The notes under the pieces were generated by a model. That model saw only the letters and a list, made by a program, of their open reading frames with translations. It searched no databases and was not told where the DNA came from. From Thermoanaerobacterium sp. RBIITD (GTDB lineage: Bacteria; Bacillota; Thermoanaerobacteria; Thermoanaerobacterales; Thermoanaerobacteraceae): a stretch of 64,000 bases of DNA. The stretch spans positions 1,302,001 to 1,366,000 of the forward strand of contig NZ_LT906662.1 of the NCBI RefSeq assembly GCF_900205865.1, in the 5' to 3' direction. Positions 40,653 to 49,485 of the stretch are shown here, in pieces (the stretch's first letter is position 1; each line of letters starts with the position of its first letter). The translations under genes and the position numbers were made by a program.

Positions 40653-40702
40653 CTATCCAAAAGTACTAATTTTTTGTAAAATCATGCATGTTTTAGTAAG
40701 AA

Positions 40703-40729
40703 AAAACAGCCTCATAACAAGGCTGTTTT
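40703..40729 (-). terminator. Terminator of the Bce transporter operon
   Basis: AAAACAGCC and GGCTGTTTT form a 9-bp stem around a 9-base loop, with a T run on the minus strand. It follows the bceB stop at 40752. Confidence 0.85.
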
Positions 40730-40751
40730 AAATTGCATCTTCATCTTCCAT

Positions 40752-42614
40752 CTACTGTATTTCTGCGATGAACTTTCTTGTTGTAAATACGTAGAATATT
40801 CCATATACCAGCGCAAAAACTAATACACTTATTGCTGTTGGCACAACTAAACTATATTTCATCATATCACTTAATACTGAAATAGCAACAGCGCTGTGAA
40901 TTACTCCTACTATCAATGGCAGTATAAAGAAGATGCCTACTTGCTTTGAAATTGAGCTGTATATTTCAAAATCTGTAGTTCCCAATTTCTTTAATATCTC
41001 ATACTTATTTTTATCCCTAAAAGATTCACTCAGAATCTTAAAATAGATTATGCTTCCGGTTGCAAATACAAATACTAAAGATAAGAAGGAACCTACAAAA
41101 TAAATAATCCCTGCAAAATTATAAAATGATGCGCCGGCCATCCAATAGGTATACAACCTGGACTCCCTCGGCAATACTCCTGCAAGCTCATAAGTTAAAC
41201 CTTTTGTTTCATCCGGATTGTCCAATATAATTCCATTAAACTGCTGCTCATAAAAATGTAATTTCAATTGATCATACTCTTCATCATTGACGACAATGCA
41301 TGGATATGGCAGTCCATTCCCAAAAAGAGGGACTTTGGTATCTACTTTTATATCGTAGTTTTTCCCATTTAACTTAATACTATCTTCTTTTTTTAAAATA
41401 CTCATCATTGTAGTAGGTCTCTCTATATAACCTGCCTCATCATCTGATAAATCAAACTTTGATAATATATTTTCTCTATTTTGGACTTTTAAGTCTGATA
41501 AAATGGTTTTTAAATCTGTAAGTCTTGCTACTACAAGTTCATCATCAGGTATAAATAAGAAATTCGCTTTCTCTTTAAGTTTTACTTCATGTCCTGAATC
41601 CTTGATGATTTTATCAACTTTTGCGATTATATCTTTGTCTTCTGAAATATAAGAAACAGTATAGGGAACTTCTATTTTGTGATTCTTTTCTACATAGTAC
41701 TTAACAGAGCTTACAGTTCCAAAACAAGTAATACATGTTGTTATCAATATTGCTACTGCCGCCAGTGTTCTATAATTATTTTTTATCCTAAATGCTATAT
41801 TAGAAAAGCTTACAATGTTTACACCTTTATATAAAAAGCTCTTTCTATTTATATAATGCCTGATTACCATAGAGAAAAAAGAACCGAATAGCCAGTATGT
41901 ACCCCATGTAATTAAAAGTATTGTTGCCAACAGTGCTTTTCCAAAGCCAAATTTCAAATAATTGTGGGCGATGTAATACCCTATCCCGATTATAATTATT
42001 GAAGCTATCCCTTTAAAGTAGTTGACTTTTGGCAGCTCTTCTTCTTTTTTTAGTGAATTCAACAATTCTATGAGGTTAGTTCTGATAACATCAAAATACC
42101 CTTTTAAAAATGTAACGGCCAAGATAATCGAATAAGCAATTATTGTTTCAACAATAGCTTTCATTGATATAAAAAACTTAATTGTTATATTTAAAATGGC
42201 TACTTTTGCAAGCACCATCATGAACAATTTGCTAAATAGTATTCCGATTATCAGTCCGATAGCTAAAGATAATATTCCCATCAGCAGCCCTTCCGAAGCG
42301 AAAATAAAAGCTATCTTATAGTTATCAATACCCATAAACGCATATACGCCTATTTCCCGTTTCCTCTGATTTAAGAAAAAATTGCTTGAATACACTATAA
42401 AAAATATCAAGAACATCATCATAAGCGTAGAGGCACTCACGGACGCCCCTCCTATATAACTTGATATATCTTTATATTCTAAAAACTGAGGGTTATACCT
42501 CATCGATAAAAAATTATAATAAGCACCTACGGAAAAAGTCATCGCCATAAGGTACAATCCGTAAGTCTTTACATTTCTTTTGAAATTTATGATAGCCATT
42601 TTAAAAGAGTTCAT
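40752..42614 (-). CDS. bceB: Bce-type ABC transporter permease
   Basis: This permease of about 620 aa belongs to the FtsX/MacB fold group of peptide-antibiotic detoxification transporters. It has about ten helices and a large extracellular domain of about 200 residues between helices 7 and 8 (about 310-510), the Bce hallmark. The ATG at 42614 has GGGAGGTG six bases before it and overlaps the end of bceA. With BceA it would free cell-wall precursors from bacitracin- or lantibiotic-like peptides and also signal to the kinase. Confidence 0.88.
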   Translation of the reverse strand: MNSFKMAIINFKRNVKTYGLYLMAMTFSVGAYYNFLSMRYNPQFLEYKDISSYIGGASVSASTLMMMFLIFFIVYSSNFFLNQRKREIGVYAFMGIDNYKIAFIFASEGLLMGILSLAIGLIIGILFSKLFMMVLAKVAILNITIKFFISMKAIVETIIAYSIILAVTFLKGYFDVIRTNLIELLNSLKKEEELPKVNYFKGIASIIIIGIGYYIAHNYLKFGFGKALLATILLITWGTYWLFGSFFSMVIRHYINRKSFLYKGVNIVSFSNIAFRIKNNYRTLAAVAILITTCITCFGTVSSVKYYVEKNHKIEVPYTVSYISEDKDIIAKVDKIIKDSGHEVKLKEKANFLFIPDDELVVARLTDLKTILSDLKVQNRENILSKFDLSDDEAGYIERPTTMMSILKKEDSIKLNGKNYDIKVDTKVPLFGNGLPYPCIVVNDEEYDQLKLHFYEQQFNGIILDNPDETKGLTYELAGVLPRESRLYTYWMAGASFYNFAGIIYFVGSFLSLVFVFATGSIIYFKILSESFRDKNKYEILKKLGTTDFEIYSSISKQVGIFFILPLIVGVIHSAVAISVLSDMMKYSLVVPTAISVLVFALVYGIFYVFTTRKFIAEIQ

Positions 42615-43365
42615 CTGTGCCACCTCCCATAGTGCCGAGAAAATCTATTATCCTTTTAAAGAATTCTTTCCTGGATGAATCTTTGTCTATTCTTGCATGT
42701 ATTTTCCCGTCTTTAATAAATAAAATTCTCTTACAGTAACTTGCTGCAAATGCATCATGAGTAACCATAATAATAGTTGTACTGAATTTTTCATTCATCA
42801 TTGACAAGCATTGCAAAAGCTCTTGAGAAGACTTTGAATCCAACGCGCCAGTAGGCTCATCTGCAAAAACTATCGAAGGTGATGTAATAAGTGCCCTAGC
42901 CGCTGCGGCTCTTTGTTTCTGACCTCCTGACAATTGATACGGATATTTTTTTAATTGCTCATAAAGCCCAAAGAAACTGCTTAATTTCTCAACTTTTTCT
43001 TTTATTTCTTTTGCATTTACTTTTGAAAGAGCAAGCGGCAGTGCTATATTGTCCTCAACAGACATACTGTCCAATAGATTGAAGTCTTGAAATATAAACC
43101 CTATGTTGTTTCGCCTAAATATAGATAGCTCCTTATTTTTCATATTTAATACACTTTTTCCCTCATAATATATTTCTCCGGAAGTAGGTCTATCAATTGT
43201 AGATAACATATTCAAAAGCGTAGTCTTTCCCGCTCCGGACGGACCCATAATGCCTAAAAATTCTCCTTTATATACTTCTAAATCGATATCGTCTATAGCT
43301 CTAAAAACCATTCCTTTTGAGCCATATTCTTTTCTTAAATTTTTTGTCTCAAGTACAACATCCAT
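42601..43365 (-). CDS. bceA: Bce-type ABC transporter ATPase
   Basis: This 254-aa ATPase has Walker A GPSGAGKTTLLN, signature YQLSGGQKQRAAAARAL, Walker B IVFADEPTGALDS and H-loop VTHD. The C-terminal lobe is short as in BceA/MacB. The ATG at 43365 follows GGAGGGG by 7 bases; the GTG at 43380 lies within that site. It forms an operon with bceB and is separated from the regulator pair by a terminator. Confidence 0.9.
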   Translation of the reverse strand: MDVVLETKNLRKEYGSKGMVFRAIDDIDLEVYKGEFLGIMGPSGAGKTTLLNMLSTIDRPTSGEIYYEGKSVLNMKNKELSIFRRNNIGFIFQDFNLLDSMSVEDNIALPLALSKVNAKEIKEKVEKLSSFFGLYEQLKKYPYQLSGGQKQRAAAARALITSPSIVFADEPTGALDSKSSQELLQCLSMMNEKFSTTIIMVTHDAFAASYCKRILFIKDGKIHARIDKDSSRKEFFKRIIDFLGTMGGGTDELF

Positions 43366-43388
43366 ATTATACCCCTCCACATTCTATT

Positions 43389-43421
43389 AGAAAAATTCTC
43401 TCCCAATTAAGGAGAGAACAA
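43389..43421 (-). terminator. Terminator between bceS and bceA
   Basis: TTCTCTCC and GGGAGAGAA on the minus strand pair around TTAATT and are followed by TTTTT. It separates the two-component pair from the transporter pair. Confidence 0.8.
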
Positions 43422-43460
43422 TTATTAAATACATTTATATTCTATATTTTTTACTGTACC

Positions 43461-43482
43461 TGTACCATCGCTTATGGTGACA
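43461..43482 (-). promoter_or_regulatory. Candidate BceR binding site
   Basis: TGTACCAT and ATGGTGACA form an inverted repeat with one extra base, upstream of the bceAB start. Bce-type response regulators bind such inverted repeats (TGTNAC-like) before the transporter genes. Confidence 0.55.
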
Positions 43483-43497
43483 AAATTAATGTTAATA

Positions 43498-44529
43498 TTA
43501 CATTTTTGTCACATTGAAGTAATCAGCCATTTTATAAAAAATTATCGTAAATTCTGTATACTGTGAGACTTGAGACGATACTTCAAGTTTTATGTTCAAC
43601 TTATCTGCAATCTTTTTGCATATATAAAGTCCCATACCTGTTGATTTGCTCGTCTTTCTTCCATTATCTCCTGTAAATCCCCTGTCAAAAATTCTTCCTA
43701 TATCTTTATAAGGTATCCCCATTCCATTGTCTCTTATGAAAAGCCTTGTACATTCATCATTTTCTTTTGCATAAATCTCGATTCTCCCTTGTACATCCAC
43801 ATATTTACAAGCGTTATTGATTATCTGCTCTATTATGTAGAAAATCCATTTGCTATCTGTGAAAACGTTGAAATCCAAATCGTGCATTTCCAATTCTATC
43901 TTCTTAGATATAAAAGAATTGACATTGTTTTTTATTACACTTTTAACTATTGAATTAAGATTTACCTCTTCGATTATAAAATCTTCTGAATAGCTTGAAG
44001 CCCTGCTGGTATATAGCACTTGACTCACAAGAAAATTTATCCTTTCTAGCTCCTGTCTAAGCTCTCCCGCTATATCAGATAAACCCTCTTCTTCAATTTC
44101 ATCAGCTATAAGCTCACATACTGATAGTGGTATTTTTATTTCGTGGATCCATTTTGTAACATAGTCATTAATCTCATTCAAATTATCTTTCAATTCTTTT
44201 ATTTCTTTTAATTTTTCTTCATTTTTTAAATTCACTGTTTCTCTTATAAGCACTTCTTCTAATTTTTCGCCATTTGGTAAAAATCCGTCAATATTTTCTT
44301 TGTTATGTAGAGCATTTCTAAAGTCTTTATAAGCATTTATCCATTTTATATAGCCTACGATTAAAAATGCAAAGAAGATAGAAAATATGAGCACATTCAT
44401 ATAAATAATATCTTCTATTGTTTTATTCAAAGCTGTACTGGATATCAAAATCAAATTCACAATCAAGATTATTGCTAGAAAACACAGAATTGTCCAAAAT
44501 AAATCTTTTAGGTATCTTGAAAAGCTCAT
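43498..44529 (-). CDS. bceS: Intramembrane-sensing histidine kinase, BceS type
   Basis: This 343-aa kinase has two membrane helices close together (about 12-32 and 38-58) and almost no external loop, typical of kinases that sense through the Bce transporter. The phosphorylated His is in WIHEIKIPLSV (about 140). N, G1 and G2 boxes are INNACKYVD, DNGMGIPYKD and STGMGLYICKKI. It overlaps the response-regulator gene by 4 bases. Confidence 0.9.
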   Translation of the reverse strand: MSFSRYLKDLFWTILCFLAIILIVNLILISSTALNKTIEDIIYMNVLIFSIFFAFLIVGYIKWINAYKDFRNALHNKENIDGFLPNGEKLEEVLIRETVNLKNEEKLKEIKELKDNLNEINDYVTKWIHEIKIPLSVCELIADEIEEEGLSDIAGELRQELERINFLVSQVLYTSRASSYSEDFIIEEVNLNSIVKSVIKNNVNSFISKKIELEMHDLDFNVFTDSKWIFYIIEQIINNACKYVDVQGRIEIYAKENDECTRLFIRDNGMGIPYKDIGRIFDRGFTGDNGRKTSKSTGMGLYICKKIADKLNIKLEVSSQVSQYTEFTIIFYKMADYFNVTKM

Positions 44530-45200
44530 GGTATCATATATCCCTGCGACTTCTTAGTTACAATGAAATTTTCTAATCCCGCATCTTCTAGCTTTTTTCT
44601 TAGCCTATTTACATTAACCGTTAAAGTATTCTCACTAATAAAATACTCACTTTCCCAAAGTGCCCTCATAATCCTATCCCTTGATATTATTTTGCCTCTA
44701 TTTCTCATAAGTAATTGAAGTATTTTAAATTCATTTTTAGTCAATTCTAGTCTCATACCATCATATGTCAGTGTTCCATCATTTATATTTAAAATAGCCC
44801 CATTACATTCTATTATTAGTCCTTCATTTTCCCCATAAGAATAAGTTCTTCTAATGACAGCTTGTATTTTAGCCAGTAATACATCCATGGAAAATGGTTT
44901 TGTAACAAAATCATCTCCCCCCATATTAACTGCCATTATGACATCCATATTGCTATCCCTGGAAGACAAAAATATAATCGGCACTTTAGATATTTCCCTT
45001 ATTTTCTTACACCAATAAAAACCATCGTAATATGGTAAGTTTATATCTATAATCACCAAATGAGGATTATGATTTGCAAATTCTCCCAATATATTATCAA
45101 AGTTTTCTATAGAGACCGTATCATAGCCCCAATTTGAAATGGCCTTTTTTATATTGTCACAAAGCGCCTTATCATCCTCAATTATAAGTATTTTATACAT
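44526..45200 (-). CDS. bceR: OmpR-family response regulator, BceR type
   Basis: This 224-aa regulator has a receiver domain with the phosphorylated Asp in LVIIDINLPYYDGF (about 51) and the conserved Lys in VTKPFSM. A winged-helix DNA-binding domain follows (about 130-224, LTKNEFKILQLLMRNRGKII, SENTLTVNVNRLRKKLEDAG). It should activate bceAB through the inverted repeat at 43461-43482. Confidence 0.9.
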   Translation of the reverse strand: MYKILIIEDDKALCDNIKKAISNWGYDTVSIENFDNILGEFANHNPHLVIIDINLPYYDGFYWCKKIREISKVPIIFLSSRDSNMDVIMAVNMGGDDFVTKPFSMDVLLAKIQAVIRRTYSYGENEGLIIECNGAILNINDGTLTYDGMRLELTKNEFKILQLLMRNRGKIISRDRIMRALWESEYFISENTLTVNVNRLRKKLEDAGLENFIVTKKSQGYMIP

Positions 45201-45400
45201 ATTTACATCAACCTTTTTTATGGTTTATTTAATTTAGGCTCGGCAACAATTCCTCGTTCTCTACTTCCAAACATAATTCTATTGCTTATTTATTTCTCGT
45301 GAGCAATTTCTCATATGTTTTTGCCTTGGCATAATACAATTATCACACCAACATTATTATAGCACAATAAAATCTAATAATGTTCCTATATTTGTATCAC

Positions 45401-45605
45401 TTATGGTACGTCTCGCCGTATCACTCATTACCTCAAACGCAATTATGAGTATACACTCTCGATTTAATTATGCCTCTCCTGTGAGAATTTCATAGGGTTC
45501 TTTTTGCAGAAGCCCATAGTTGTATAATATCCGTGCCGCTTCCATGCCGAACTGTTCCAAGTCGTTTCCGCCAAACCTTGCGCAAAGATAATCCCCTGGA
45601 AAGCA
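45401..45605 (-). pseudogene. Fragment of an unrecognised gene with tail copy B
   Basis: On the minus strand an open piece reads GDYLCARFGGNDLEQFGMEA, then ARILYNYGLLQKEPYEILTG and EA-stop, without a start. About 80 bases after the stop align with 12905-12996. GC content is higher than in the neighbours. I cannot name the family; the shared tail suggests a mobile element. The rest of 45201-45746 is AT-rich and empty. Confidence 0.5.
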
Positions 45606-45746
45606 CCGATGTGTTTTTCTTACTATTCTATCATATCCTATACAACTCCTTTTTTTATAAGATGAAGATATTATAAGTATCAGATTTTATAATTAAAAGC
45701 ATTATTAGCAGCAAAAAGGGAGATCCCGCTTTTAAATAAATCTCCC

Positions 45747-46436
45747 TCAAAAATACTGTCTTAATTCTCTTACCAGTTCAAACACAGTAGTTGCTGGTTT
45801 CATCTTTGCTTTTGAATGCATGTTTCCAATCTCCTCATGCATTTTGAGAAGTTTTTCGCTCCATTTGATTGCTTGGTCAACATTTCCATATTGGGTAAGC
45901 AACTCAAAAATATCTTTCATATTCTTTTCATACTTACCTATGCCAAATTGCTTAAAGTACCTTGTAAGCTTCTCACAATACTGCTCTCTGGTTATACCAG
46001 CATTCAAATATTCAAAATGCAAAAGAAACCATAATTCTATGGCTTCATTTGACCACCCTGTCTGATAGCCCTTGCTATGAGCTTGTTCGATAGCACTGTT
46101 AAACTGGTCGTCGGAAAAACTGTCCTTGTCAAAAATGACCCAGACATGGCCGTATGGCATTACTGACCTGTTGATGATATATTCGGTAAAGCTCACCAAA
46201 TCATTTGTGTTCCTGCCAGTTCCCTCAATGTCCATTTCTATTTGCTCTTCAACCCTTACACTCTGGCTGTACTGTTCATTGATTTTTCTTTTAATGCCTT
46301 CAAAATAATTCGGTTCTGTTTTCTTTCCCTCGCAAACAATCAGGTATCTATTAGGAGCCCTTTTTTTAGCATTTTCCTTTCTTTCCCTCCTATGACGCCT
46401 TCTTTTCTTAAACAGTTCCTCACGATCGCTCCCCAC
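45747..46436 (-). CDS. rloB: RloB-family protein of a two-gene defence system
   Basis: This 229-aa protein has a basic N-terminus (FKKRRRHRRERKENAKKR) and then the RloB core: YLIVCEGKKTEPNYFEGI, WVIFDKDSF and NEAIELWFLLHFEY, which resembles a TOPRIM-like nuclease fold. It starts at the GTG 46436, 8 bases after GGGGGG, and overlaps rloA by 17 bases. RloA/RloB pairs are related to abortive-infection AbiL systems. Anti-phage activity is inferred from family. Confidence 0.85.
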   Translation of the reverse strand: MGSDREELFKKRRRHRRERKENAKKRAPNRYLIVCEGKKTEPNYFEGIKRKINEQYSQSVRVEEQIEMDIEGTGRNTNDLVSFTEYIINRSVMPYGHVWVIFDKDSFSDDQFNSAIEQAHSKGYQTGWSNEAIELWFLLHFEYLNAGITREQYCEKLTRYFKQFGIGKYEKNMKDIFELLTQYGNVDQAIKWSEKLLKMHEEIGNMHSKAKMKPATTVFELVRELRQYF

Positions 46437-47691
46437 TCGTTTGACCCCCCAAAATATCAAATTCCTTTAATAAAGGGACAGCCCCATACCTTCCAGACAG
46501 GTAGTCCTTATAATAAGTCGCATCATTCCTGACTTTGCTGTCATCCTCCAACTTATATTCCACCAGAGAATACAAATCGGAAACACCTTCTTCATCCTTT
46601 TCTACAAACCAGATTTCATCTCTTCTAAAAACATCCCTCGTAAGAGTGAATGTATCGTGGGTAGTATACACCAACTGTGCATTGTTTTTATTGATGGAGG
46701 GATCGTGAAACATTTTAATAATATATCTGACCAAATAGGGATGTAGTTTTGCATTCAGTTCATCAATGAACAAAACGCCCCCGTTTCTCATAACATCCCA
46801 AAAGAAATCAAACAGGCAGAACATTTTTTGAGTACCGCTTGACTCCTGATCAAAAGGAATTTCTACATATTCGTTGCTGTTTTTGATTTTATGCCTCGAA
46901 AATACCCTGTATCCTTCCAGGTCATCCTCACTTTTATTTCTACCGATTTTTTCTACCCTGATTCCTCTAATGCCTGTATCAATAGCAACCAGGAATTTTT
47001 CAATACTGTTTTTATAGACTTCATTCTCTAAAATCTCTGGAGAAATACTCCTCGAAATTAATCTCTCAAAAGTAATATTTCCAAAATCGACCGCCGAGTT
47101 ATTCAAAAACCACTGAAATACAGTCTTGGAGACTTTAACTTTCGTCTTCGCCGTTAAAGTCAAAAACAGAGTTTTATCCTCAACCGAATCCTTGAATTTT
47201 TCTGCTTCATCCATCTTTTTTCCGCATTCGACCTTGTTTCCAGACCGTTCAAACAACGTTTCATATTTTTTGCCACTGGCTCTTTTGCAATAAAGCCATT
47301 CTTCGTGGATTTTTTCTTTATCTACCGAAAAGCCATATTGGTATTCTACATCATTATGGATAAAGAACACTTCAAATTCGGAAGGCTTATTCTTGCTAAT
47401 ACTGTCAAAAGCAAACCCTCTTACTGGAATAGTCTTTCTATCATGCTTATTTTCTATGCTCTCCGATCCTAATGAGGTGATAACAAAAAAATGCATAAAG
47501 GAAAAGGCTTCAATGACATTAGATTTTCCGCTTGCATTGGCACCATAGATTGCTGCAACCTTCAAATATTTCTCCCCTGACTTTGTTTCAATCAGATTAT
47601 AGGGGTGTTCTTTGATGGATGTTGCTGTCATATCTAATGTTGCTTCATTTTTAAATGATTTAAAATTTTTAAAATTAAATTGTACTAACAT
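46420..47691 (-). CDS. rloA: RloA-type AAA ATPase of a two-gene defence system
   Basis: This 423-aa OLD/RecF-like ABC-type ATPase starts MLVQFNFKNFKSFKNEATLD. Walker A is IYGANASGKSNVIEAF (about 48-63), the signature-like region is DQESSGTQKMF, Walker B is GVLFIDELNAKLHP and the H-loop is VYTTHDT. The ATG at 47691 follows AAGGTGGAA. It probably senses infection and activates RloB; the sensing trigger cannot be read from sequence. Confidence 0.88.
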   Translation of the reverse strand: MLVQFNFKNFKSFKNEATLDMTATSIKEHPYNLIETKSGEKYLKVAAIYGANASGKSNVIEAFSFMHFFVITSLGSESIENKHDRKTIPVRGFAFDSISKNKPSEFEVFFIHNDVEYQYGFSVDKEKIHEEWLYCKRASGKKYETLFERSGNKVECGKKMDEAEKFKDSVEDKTLFLTLTAKTKVKVSKTVFQWFLNNSAVDFGNITFERLISRSISPEILENEVYKNSIEKFLVAIDTGIRGIRVEKIGRNKSEDDLEGYRVFSRHKIKNSNEYVEIPFDQESSGTQKMFCLFDFFWDVMRNGGVLFIDELNAKLHPYLVRYIIKMFHDPSINKNNAQLVYTTHDTFTLTRDVFRRDEIWFVEKDEEGVSDLYSLVEYKLEDDSKVRNDATYYKDYLSGRYGAVPLLKEFDILGGQTSGERS

Positions 47692-47759
47692 ATATTCCAC
47701 CTTCTCATAATTTAATGTTATTATACACTATATCTTATGAATTATCCATAGATTATGTG

Positions 47760-48136
47760 AAAATTTCTCATAAATTATTTTATTATAATAATTTATACCC
47801 ATGTATTTAATAAATTATTCGTGTATTTCTCATTTTTAACATTGATGAAACAAGATGCTTTTGCTATAATAAAACTGCGGAAAGTCTTAAGCTACAAGAC
47901 TTTATGGGTATAAAGCCATAATACAGTAAACTATAGATAAGGCAGGAGTGGTTAAATAAATTATAGATACAAAAATAATATGGAACATGAATGACTGGCT
48001 GCTGCACCTGATAAGGACAAGAAAAGGGCTTATTGATACGATAACTTTTAAATACCCAATGCGTAATGGCTTTAAAGATGTATCCAAACGGATAATTTCC
48101 ACTTCGAGTGGGCAACACAGAAATTACTGGAAGTTT
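47760..48136. other. Region with unassigned GC-richer block before the CD-NTase stub
   Basis: 47760-47870 is AT-rich and empty. At about 47985-48140 the plus strand could encode MNDWLLHLIRTRKGLIDTIT and about 30 more residues, but no ribosome site or family is recognised. It probably belongs to the DNA that truncated the gene at 48137. Confidence 0.35.
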
Positions 48137-48289
48137 CTATAGATTAAAACTATGTGAAGTATCGGAATCTGTAGTCCAAAAATCTTTATTTAACCTCTTT
48201 GTTATTTCCTTATATCTACTACTAATTGTATCTTTATTATCAGCTTTAAAGTTATCACAAAAATCCTGAAAAATCTGTGAAACACTCAT
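48137..48289 (-). pseudogene. CD-NTase (SMODS nucleotidyltransferase) N-terminal stub
   Basis: AGGAGG precedes an ATG at 48289 opening MSVSQIFQDFCDNFKADNKD, TISSRYKEITKRLNKDFWTT and DSDTSHSFNL-stop. This is the usual beginning of SMODS-domain cGAS/DncV-like nucleotidyltransferases (MSV...F..F...IS.RY..IT..LN..F..TDS.T.hS..VGSYGR). The sequence is cut just before the catalytic GS motif, so the enzyme is lost. It is probably the relic of a CBASS defence operon. Confidence 0.65.
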
Positions 48290-48549
48290 AATATATACCT
48301 CCTATATGGCAAAATTACTATTATATATTTAAATTCTCTAAAACATACCAAAATCCTTCTATTATCAACTTTTTATTTGAATTTGATATACTAACTCTTC
48401 CATGCAGCATCTATCCCCAAAAGTACACTTTTTAGGACATATTGTTCTTATATCCCTAAATCCTTCTTTTATAATATTTAAACATCCCAAAAATCATCTT
48501 GACGTTTTATGATACTTTTCATAGAATCATACTGAAGGTAATGAATATT

Positions 48550-49095
48550 ATGAAAATTGGCTATATTAGGGTAAGTAGCAAAGATCAGAAAGAAGAAGAC
48601 TTTGAGGATATTGTAGATAAAATGTACATAGATAAAACAAGCAGAAAGGATACCAATAGACCATGTCTTCAGGAAATGCTTTCTTTTATTAGAGAAGGCG
48701 ATGTATTATATATTGAAAGTATCTCTCGTTCTGCAAGAAATACAAGAGATTTCCTTGAACTTATGGACACATTCAAATCCAAGGGGGTTGGGGTTATTTG
48801 TCTTAAAGAGCCAATTGATACTACAACTCCATCTGGAAGAATGATGGCAACAGTATTTGCCAGTATGTATGAGATGGAAAGAGAAAATATAATGCAGCGT
48901 CAGCGTGAAGGAATAGACGTTGCAAAGCAAAGAGGAGTAAAATTTGGGCGACCAAAAACAAAAATTCCGAAGGATTTTGAAAAAACTATAAAAAGATAGA
49001 GGGATAAGGAAATCACAGCAGTTAAAGCTATGGAATTATTAGGTTTAAAGCGTAACACCTTCTACCGTTTAGCACATGAATATGAAACCAATTAA
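48550..49095 (+). pseudogene. Serine recombinase (resolvase/invertase) with an in-frame amber stop
   Basis: From MKIGYIRVSSKDQKEEDFED the frame runs through the catalytic region (the Ser in YIRVSS), GDVLYIESISRSARNTRDFL and MATVFASMYEMERENIMQRQ to a TAG at 48997. The same frame continues RDKEITAVKAMELLGLKRNT, the HTH end, to 49095. The family usually has Trp at the TAG position, so one base change (TGG to TAG) explains it. A few residues are also missing after SSKDQ. Confidence 0.8.
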
Positions 49096-49149
49096 AAGGC
49101 GTAATACCCTTAAATTTTTTGGAGTAAAATTAAATATTCTGCAAAATAC

Positions 49150-49200
49150 ATCATTAAATGAAGGGGCTTCACAAAAATGTGAGGTTCCTTTTGTTTTTTG
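49150..49200 (+). terminator. Terminator after the resolvase pseudogene
   Basis: GGGGCTTCACA faces TGTGAGGTTCC with two wobble or mismatched pairs around a short A-rich loop, followed by TTTTGTTTTTTG. Confidence 0.6.
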
Positions 49201-49249
49201 ATGTGATATAATATATCTTAATAAACTATAATTCTAAACGGATGCAGCC

Positions 49250-49440
49250 ATGAATGATTTAAAGAAAAAGGAAATCAAAAGAGCATATATCTATACACGT
49301 GTTTCAACCGAGGAACAAGCACAGGGTTTCTCTCTCGAAACATAGTCCGATGACATAAAAAATATTGCCAATTTCATAAAATTGATATAGCTGGAGAATA
49401 CTGCGATACAGGAGTTACTGGAACTTCAGTGAGATAGACT
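49250..49440 (+). pseudogene. Large serine recombinase, N-terminal stub
   Basis: From the ATG at 49250 the sequence reads MNDLKKKEIKRAYIYTRVST, EEQAQGFSLET, then a stop, and after frame changes IAGEYCDTGVTGTS. The catalytic Ser is in TRVSTEEQ. This is the start of a phage- or ICE-type large serine integrase; the rest is missing. It marks the boundary of the accessory region next to rlmH. Confidence 0.75.
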
Positions 49441-49485
49441 TAATGGAATTCGGTAAGGAAGAGGAAAGGCAAAAATCGTTTGAGG

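Noticed and set aside
46242-46532. Plus-strand frames opposite rloA/rloB
   Set aside because: They are antisense to well-supported genes with family motifs and lack ribosome sites.
47700-47870. Possible DnaA-box region or replication origin (TTATCCATA in an AT-rich stretch)
   Set aside because: Only one poor box is visible, with no cluster and no dnaA gene, so an origin cannot be claimed.
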